A stretch of 7,728 nt of DNA from NCBI GenBank assembly GCA_900550595.1, contig URTB01000063.1, positions 1 to 7,728 on the forward strand, in the 5' to 3' direction. This stretch comes from an uncultured Collinsella sp. Its GTDB lineage: Bacteria; Actinomycetota; Coriobacteriia; Coriobacteriales; Coriobacteriaceae. Position numbers and translations under genes: made by a program. Of the stretch, positions 4,526 through 7,728 are shown one piece after another. Below the pieces are notes generated by a model. That model was given only the letters and a program-made list of their open reading frames with translations. It was not told where the DNA came from and did not search any database. Each line of letters opens with the position of its first letter. Position 1 is the first letter of the stretch.

Positions 4526-6196
4526 CTAGCGGCGGAGTCCCAGCAACCCGCGGCCGCGATGACGGGCCTCGGCGGACACCTGGGCGTGCGGGCCGGCGGC
4601 TTTGACGGACTCGGGCAGGTGCGAGTACTTCTTCTCGAAGTTCTCCTCAAACATCACCGCCAGGTTGTGCGCAGCCTCGTCGTAGCGCGCGGTGCTCTGC
4701 CAGTACTGGCGCGGCACCAGGATGCCGTCGGGCACACCGTGGCACGTGGTGGGAATGTCGACGTTAAAGATATCGTCGTGCACGAACTCGCTGTCCTCGA
4801 TGGTGCCGTCGAGGGCGCGGGCCACCAGGGCGCGCGTGTATGCAAGCTCGATTCGATGGCCCACGCCATAACCGCCACCAATCCAGCCGGTGTTGACCAG
4901 ATAGACGCGGGTGCGTCCGTCGGCGATACGCTCGCCGAGCATCTTGGCATAGACCATGGGATCGAGCGGCATAAACGGCTCGCCAAACAGCGAGGAGAAC
5001 GTGGGCGTGGGCTCGGTGACGCCGACCTCGGTGCCGGGGATCTTGGCGGTGAAGCCCGTCACAAAGTGATACATGGCGGCATCGGCCGTCAGGCGCGAGA
5101 TAGGCGGCAGCACGCCAAAGGCATCGCAGGTCAAAAACAGCACGACGCTCGGGGTGGTGCCCATACCCTTGGTCCACGCGTTGGGGATATGCTCGACGGG
5201 ATAGGCCACGCGCGTGTTGTGCGTGATCGAGACATCATCATAGTTAGGCTTGCGATTCTCATCGAGCACCACGTTTTCGCAGATGGCGCCAAAGCGGACG
5301 GCGTTGAAGATCTCGGGCTCATGGAACGCGTCCAGGCCCTCGCACTTGGCATAGCAGCCTCCCTCGATGTTGAAGATGCCCATGTCGGACCAGCCGTGCT
5401 CGTCGTCGCCGATCAGCAGGCGCGTGGGGTTGGCCGAAAGCGTGGTCTTGCCCGTGCCGGAAAGGCCAAAGAACACGGCCGTCTCGTGCGTGACGGGATC
5501 CATGCTGGCCGAGCAGTGCATGGGTAGCACGTCGTCCTCGACGGGCAGTAGGTAATTCATGACGCTGAAGATGGACTTTTTGATTTCGCCGGAGTAACCG
5601 GTGCCGGCAACCAGAATCACGCGCTCCTGGAAGTTAATGACCACGGCGGCGCTGGAGTTGAGGCCCTTAATGGCGGGATCGCACTGGTAGCCCGGCGCGG
5701 CGAGCACGCAGAAGTCCGGCTCGCCGGTGCGCGCGATTTCGCGGGCGAGCGGACGGGCGAGCATTTGCTTAATGAACAGCGCCTGGCTGGCACGCTCGCA
5801 GGCGACGAGCAGGCGACGCGTATGGTTGCGGTCGGTGCCGGCCATGCCGCGGGTGACGAACACGTCGCGCTCGTTGAGGTAGTCGACAATACCGGCCTTG
5901 ATGGTCTCGTAGCTCTCGATCGAAAGCGGGCGGTTGACGGCGCCCCAGGCGATCTTGTCGTGAACATCGGGGGTGTCGACGATAAAGCGGTCATTGGGGG
6001 AACGGCCGGTGCGCTCCCCCGTCTCGATCACCAGCGCGCCGTTGGATGCCATGCGACCTTCTTCGCGGCGGATAGCGTACTCGACGAGCTCCGCGGCGGG
6101 TAGATCGACCAGCAGGCGGGGCTGATTCTCGGCGGGATCTTCGACCAGCGTAATACCAAAGTTGGACAGAACTTCTGCAGGGGTAATACCAGGCAT
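4526..6196 (-). CDS. pckA: Phosphoenolpyruvate carboxykinase (ATP)
   Basis: ATP-dependent PEPCK, interconverting oxaloacetate plus ATP with phosphoenolpyruvate, ADP and CO2 in the cytosol. In fermentative gut bacteria it may run toward oxaloacetate to feed succinate formation. The 556-residue product carries GRSPNDR at 64-70 (substrate-binding R65), YSGEIKKSIF at 201-210 (metal-binding lysine), MHCSAS at 226-231 (metal-binding H227), the P-loop GLSGTGKTT at 244-252, the kinase-2 region IGDDEHGWSD at 262-271, and the ITHNTRVAYP and TCDAFGVLPP signatures at 324-333 and 356-365. The start at 6196 follows a near-perfect AAAGGAGG, 4-5 bases away. Most family members end close to the ESVKAAGP position (529-536); this one continues for about 20 residues rich in Arg, Gly and Ala. 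A 16-bp palindrome upstream (6271-6286) is a possible operator, and repeat copy 3 lies just downstream. Confidence 0.97.
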   Translation of the reverse strand: MPGITPAEVLSNFGITLVEDPAENQPRLLVDLPAAELVEYAIRREEGRMASNGALVIETGERTGRSPNDRFIVDTPDVHDKIAWGAVNRPLSIESYETIKAGIVDYLNERDVFVTRGMAGTDRNHTRRLLVACERASQALFIKQMLARPLAREIARTGEPDFCVLAAPGYQCDPAIKGLNSSAAVVINFQERVILVAGTGYSGEIKKSIFSVMNYLLPVEDDVLPMHCSASMDPVTHETAVFFGLSGTGKTTLSANPTRLLIGDDEHGWSDMGIFNIEGGCYAKCEGLDAFHEPEIFNAVRFGAICENVVLDENRKPNYDDVSITHNTRVAYPVEHIPNAWTKGMGTTPSVVLFLTCDAFGVLPPISRLTADAAMYHFVTGFTAKIPGTEVGVTEPTPTFSSLFGEPFMPLDPMVYAKMLGERIADGRTRVYLVNTGWIGGGYGVGHRIELAYTRALVARALDGTIEDSEFVHDDIFNVDIPTTCHGVPDGILVPRQYWQSTARYDEAAHNLAVMFEENFEKKYSHLPESVKAAGPHAQVSAEARHRGRGLLGLRR

Positions 6197-6270
6197 GGGG
6201 CCTCCTTTAAAAACGCGACACGTGGACGCGGCGCGCACTTTACTCACGTAAAGCCCGTTGTACCCGATAT

Positions 6271-6286
6271 GCAAAAACGTTTTTGC
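6271..6286. promoter_or_regulatory. 16-bp perfect palindrome upstream of pckA, candidate operator
   Basis: GCAAAAACGTTTTTGC is a perfect palindrome with a central CpG, the layout used by LacI/GalR-family operators. On the - strand it sits between TTGCCG and TATCGG, a weak -35/-10 pair 16 bases apart, about 75 bp upstream of the pckA start. A repressor bound there would block that promoter. The regulator is not encoded in the window. Confidence 0.45.
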
Positions 6287-6343
6287 GGCAACGGCGAAGC
6301 GCCCGCCCAACGGTCAAAAATCACAGGCAAGCGGCCTAGCCAT

Positions 6344-6448
6344 TGGGGACGCTCTTGAACAGGCAATAACCAAGGAGTGTCCCCAGATGCCGGCACTTAG
6401 GGACGCTCCCAAAGTGTCGGCACATAAGGAGCGTCCCTAAGTGCCGAC
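6344..6448. repeat. Cluster of three REP-like palindromic units with GGGAC cores
   Basis: Unit A pairs TGGGGACGCTCTTG (6344-6357) with 6371-6385, with one mismatch and one bulge. Units B1 and B2 are adjacent palindromes of about 27 bases, beginning near 6391 and 6416. Each has the pattern CGGCAC-TA-GGA, a centre, TCCC-AAGTG-CG. Together B1 and B2 also form a 21-bp inverted repeat (6389-6409 with 6428-6448, one mismatch). This arrangement of imperfect tandem and inverted copies is typical of REP/BIME-type elements. They could insulate the divergent pckA and flippase promoters. Confidence 0.8.
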
Positions 6449-6472
6449 TACTGAATGGCACCGCCTACAATA

Positions 6473-6489
6473 TTGAACAACCTGTTCAA
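6473..6489. promoter_or_regulatory. Inverted repeat upstream of the flippase gene, candidate operator
   Basis: TTGAACA (6473-6479) and TGTTCAA (6483-6489) are perfect complements around a 3-base centre. The site lies about 25 bp before the -10-like box of the flippase gene, where an activator or repressor could act. It resembles a LexA/DinR box, but the GAAC-GTTC spacing is 5 bases instead of the usual 4, so the regulator family is open. Confidence 0.4.
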
Positions 6490-6491
6490 AA

Positions 6492-6520
6492 ACACGAGCA
6501 AACGCCGTCGTGTCTATACT
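6492..6520 (+). promoter_or_regulatory. Candidate flippase promoter with a second inverted repeat
   Basis: TATACT at 6515-6520 matches the -10 consensus well and lies 28 bp before the TTG start. No good -35 box stands 16-18 bases upstream. Directly before the -10, ACACGA (6492-6497) and TCGTGT (6508-6513) form a perfect 6-bp inverted repeat with a 10-base spacer, covering the place of the -35 region. A promoter without a -35 box and with two dyads upstream would suit activator control. Confidence 0.35.
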
Positions 6521-6548
6521 AGAGCGCAGCAATAGAAAGGACTCCGCC

Positions 6549-7728
6549 TTGAGCATCTCGCCTCTCGATAATATTCGCCGCGCCATCGCCCGCCGCAATG
6601 GCGTCGCCGACCCCGCCGTAGCGAGCAGCGACACTGCAAAGGCCCAAGGCGGACGCATCGAGAACGGCCTCTTCCCTGCCTCCCACACGGCCGAGGAGCT
6701 CGCACGCATCCAGGAGCTGAGCCAGCGCAACGCCGGCGGGCCCAATAGCGGCCAAGCCACACGTCGCCGGCGCGAGTGCGATCGCGAGCCCGGCCCCGTC
6801 CGCCGCATGGTGAACGCCTGGTGGAACCGCCTGCTCGGCGCTGTCTACGGCGGCGGCTTCTCCACGCAGGAAGCCGAATACGAGGAACACGCCACCCGCC
6901 GCGACTATCTCTGGAATACCCTGGGCACCGCCGTGTGGGGCTTCGCGTTTCCGCTGCTCACCATCGTGTCCACGCAGCTTGTGGGCGCCGAGGAAGCCGG
7001 TAAGTTCTCCATCGCCTTTGTCACCGGCACACTCATCATGATCGCGTGCAACTACGGCGTGCGCAATTTCCAGGTCTCGGACATCGACGAGAAGGCGTCC
7101 TTTGCCTCCTACCAGCTCAACCGCTGGCTTTGCGGAGCATTCGCGCTGGCCTGCGGCCTTGCATACAGCAGTGCCCGCGGCTACGACGCGCAGATGGCAA
7201 CGATCGGCCTGGGCGTCTACCTGTATAAGGTGATCGACGGCGTGGCGGACGTGTACGAGGGCCGCCTGCAGCAGGCCGATAAACTCTACCTGGCCGGCAT
7301 GAGCCAAACGCTGCGCTCCGTCGGCGTCATCGCGGTCTTTAGCGTGGCGCTGTTCCTTACGCGCAGCATGCCCATCGCGGCCATGGCCATGGGTGTCACC
7401 GCCATCGTCTCGCTCGTGCTGGTCACCGCGCCGCTGGCCCTGCTCGAAACCGAAAAATCGCGTCGCGTGAGTCTGCGCGAGGTCGGCCACCTGTTTGTCC
7501 AGTGCGCCCCGCTCTTTGGCGCACTGTTCCTGTTCAACCTAATTGAGAGCATGCCCAAGTTTGTGATGGAAGGCACGCTGGCATACAAATATCAGCTGTA
7601 CTTTAATGCTCTGTTCTTTCCGGCGCAGGCTATTTTGCTGAGCATTGGATTTATCTATAAACCGCAGCTCCTACGCTTGTCGAGCATTTGGGCTAATCCT
7701 CGTAAGCGTCGTCGCTTTGACCTGATTA
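6549..7728 (+). CDS. Wzx-like polysaccharide/lipid-linked oligosaccharide flippase (3' partial)
   Basis: A membrane protein of the MATE/MOP flippase superfamily, annotated in relatives as lipopolysaccharide biosynthesis protein or oligosaccharide flippase. Such proteins move lipid-linked sugar units across the membrane for surface polysaccharide assembly. The window holds 393 codons with no stop, so the C-terminus is missing. After a hydrophilic N-terminal stretch of about 118 residues, hydrophobic segments appear at roughly 121-142, 152-170, 191-208, 214-229, 255-271, 276-298, 315-332 and 350-370. Family-like motifs are NYGVRNFQVSD at 168-178, DVYEGRLQQADKL at 234-246 and LAGMSQTLR at 248-256. 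TTG at 6549 is taken as start because AAAGGA (6536-6541) lies 7 bases before it. The first in-frame ATG after it (6805) has no good ribosome binding site, but a later start cannot be excluded. The last 170 bases are less G+C-rich than the rest. Confidence 0.88.
   Translation, partial: MSISPLDNIRRAIARRNGVADPAVASSDTAKAQGGRIENGLFPASHTAEELARIQELSQRNAGGPNSGQATRRRRECDREPGPVRRMVNAWWNRLLGAVYGGGFSTQEAEYEEHATRRDYLWNTLGTAVWGFAFPLLTIVSTQLVGAEEAGKFSIAFVTGTLIMIACNYGVRNFQVSDIDEKASFASYQLNRWLCGAFALACGLAYSSARGYDAQMATIGLGVYLYKVIDGVADVYEGRLQQADKLYLAGMSQTLRSVGVIAVFSVALFLTRSMPIAAMAMGVTAIVSLVLVTAPLALLETEKSRRVSLREVGHLFVQCAPLFGALFLFNLIESMPKFVMEGTLAYKYQLYFNALFFPAQAILLSIGFIYKPQLLRLSSIWANPRKRRRFDLI

Larger units (their letters stand above)
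6197..6548. other. Divergent intergenic region between pckA and the flippase gene
   Basis: This 352-bp region must hold the promoters of both divergent genes. From the pckA side it contains the pckA ribosome binding site, a 6-bp hairpin (CTTTAC 6238-6243 with GTAAAG 6248-6253) that would lie in the pckA leader, and the palindrome at 6271-6286. Next come a cluster of REP-like units (6344-6448) and two inverted repeats (6473-6489 and 6492-6513). Last are a TATACT -10-like box and the flippase ribosome binding site. I see no gene in it. Confidence 0.7.

Noticed and set aside
4118..5527. 469-codon open frame on the + strand opposite the B3/4 gene and pckA
   Set aside because: It crosses two genes, three hairpins and the intergenic gap, and its product is His/Gly/Arg-rich without any recognisable domain. 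Antisense shadow.
1470..6448. CRISPR-like array from repeated motifs
   Set aside because: The repeats are palindromic, far apart, in both orientations and not separated by regular spacers. No cas genes are present.
6473..6489. LexA (SOS) box
   Set aside because: GAAC and GTTC are separated by 5 bases instead of the 4 found in DinR-type boxes, and a polysaccharide flippase is not a usual SOS gene.
6519..7490. 323-codon open frame on the - strand opposite the flippase gene
   Set aside because: The + strand frame has a proper ribosome binding site, transmembrane pattern and family motifs. The antisense frame is Gly/Ala/His-rich with none of these.

Overview
The window looks like a chromosomal segment from a high-GC gut actinobacterium of the class Coriobacteriia, most likely Collinsella or a close relative. 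The basis is G+C-rich third codon positions, Shine-Dalgarno sites of the AAAGGAG type, the protein families present, and abundant intergenic hairpins built around GGGGAC. The taxon is an inference from style and memory, not from a search.

Layout. On the + strand a tryptophanyl-tRNA synthetase gene (trpS, 84-1133) ends at an intrinsic terminator (1169-1196). A gene-poor gap (1134-1526) follows, holding a 15-bp perfect hairpin and lower-G+C sequence. Five genes then run on the - strand. Read in their direction of transcription they are pckA (6196 to 4526, ATP-dependent PEP carboxykinase), a solo B3/4-domain protein (4298 to 3579), a MarR-family regulator (3408 to 2959), a DegV-family lipid-binding protein (2839 to 1985) and a small MGMT/Atl1-like protein (1847 to 1527). 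A 352-bp divergent intergenic region (6197-6548) separates pckA from a + strand gene for a Wzx-like polysaccharide flippase. That gene starts at TTG 6549 and runs off the window.

The genes do not form one pathway. They cover translation (TrpRS, and possibly tRNA quality control by the B3/4 protein), central carbon metabolism (PckA), lipid handling (DegV, perhaps controlled by the adjacent MarR protein), DNA alkylation repair or sensing (MGMT-like) and envelope polysaccharide export (flippase).

The most distinctive content is between the genes. Four of the five - strand genes end 14-27 bp before a strong palindromic repeat. Three of these are copies of one family, with a loop reading GGACAGGCA or its complement. 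One is a 35-bp perfect inverted repeat. A further cluster of three related units lies between pckA and the flippase gene. All share a GGGAC/GGGGAC core, which suggests a family of REP-like elements that spread between genes and now serve as terminators. The B3/4 gene also has a structured leader with a candidate promoter, a terminator-like hairpin about 45 bp before the start codon, and possible alternative pairings. This resembles an attenuator. I saw no CRISPR array, tRNA, rRNA, transposase gene or phage gene, and no clear new multi-gene system.
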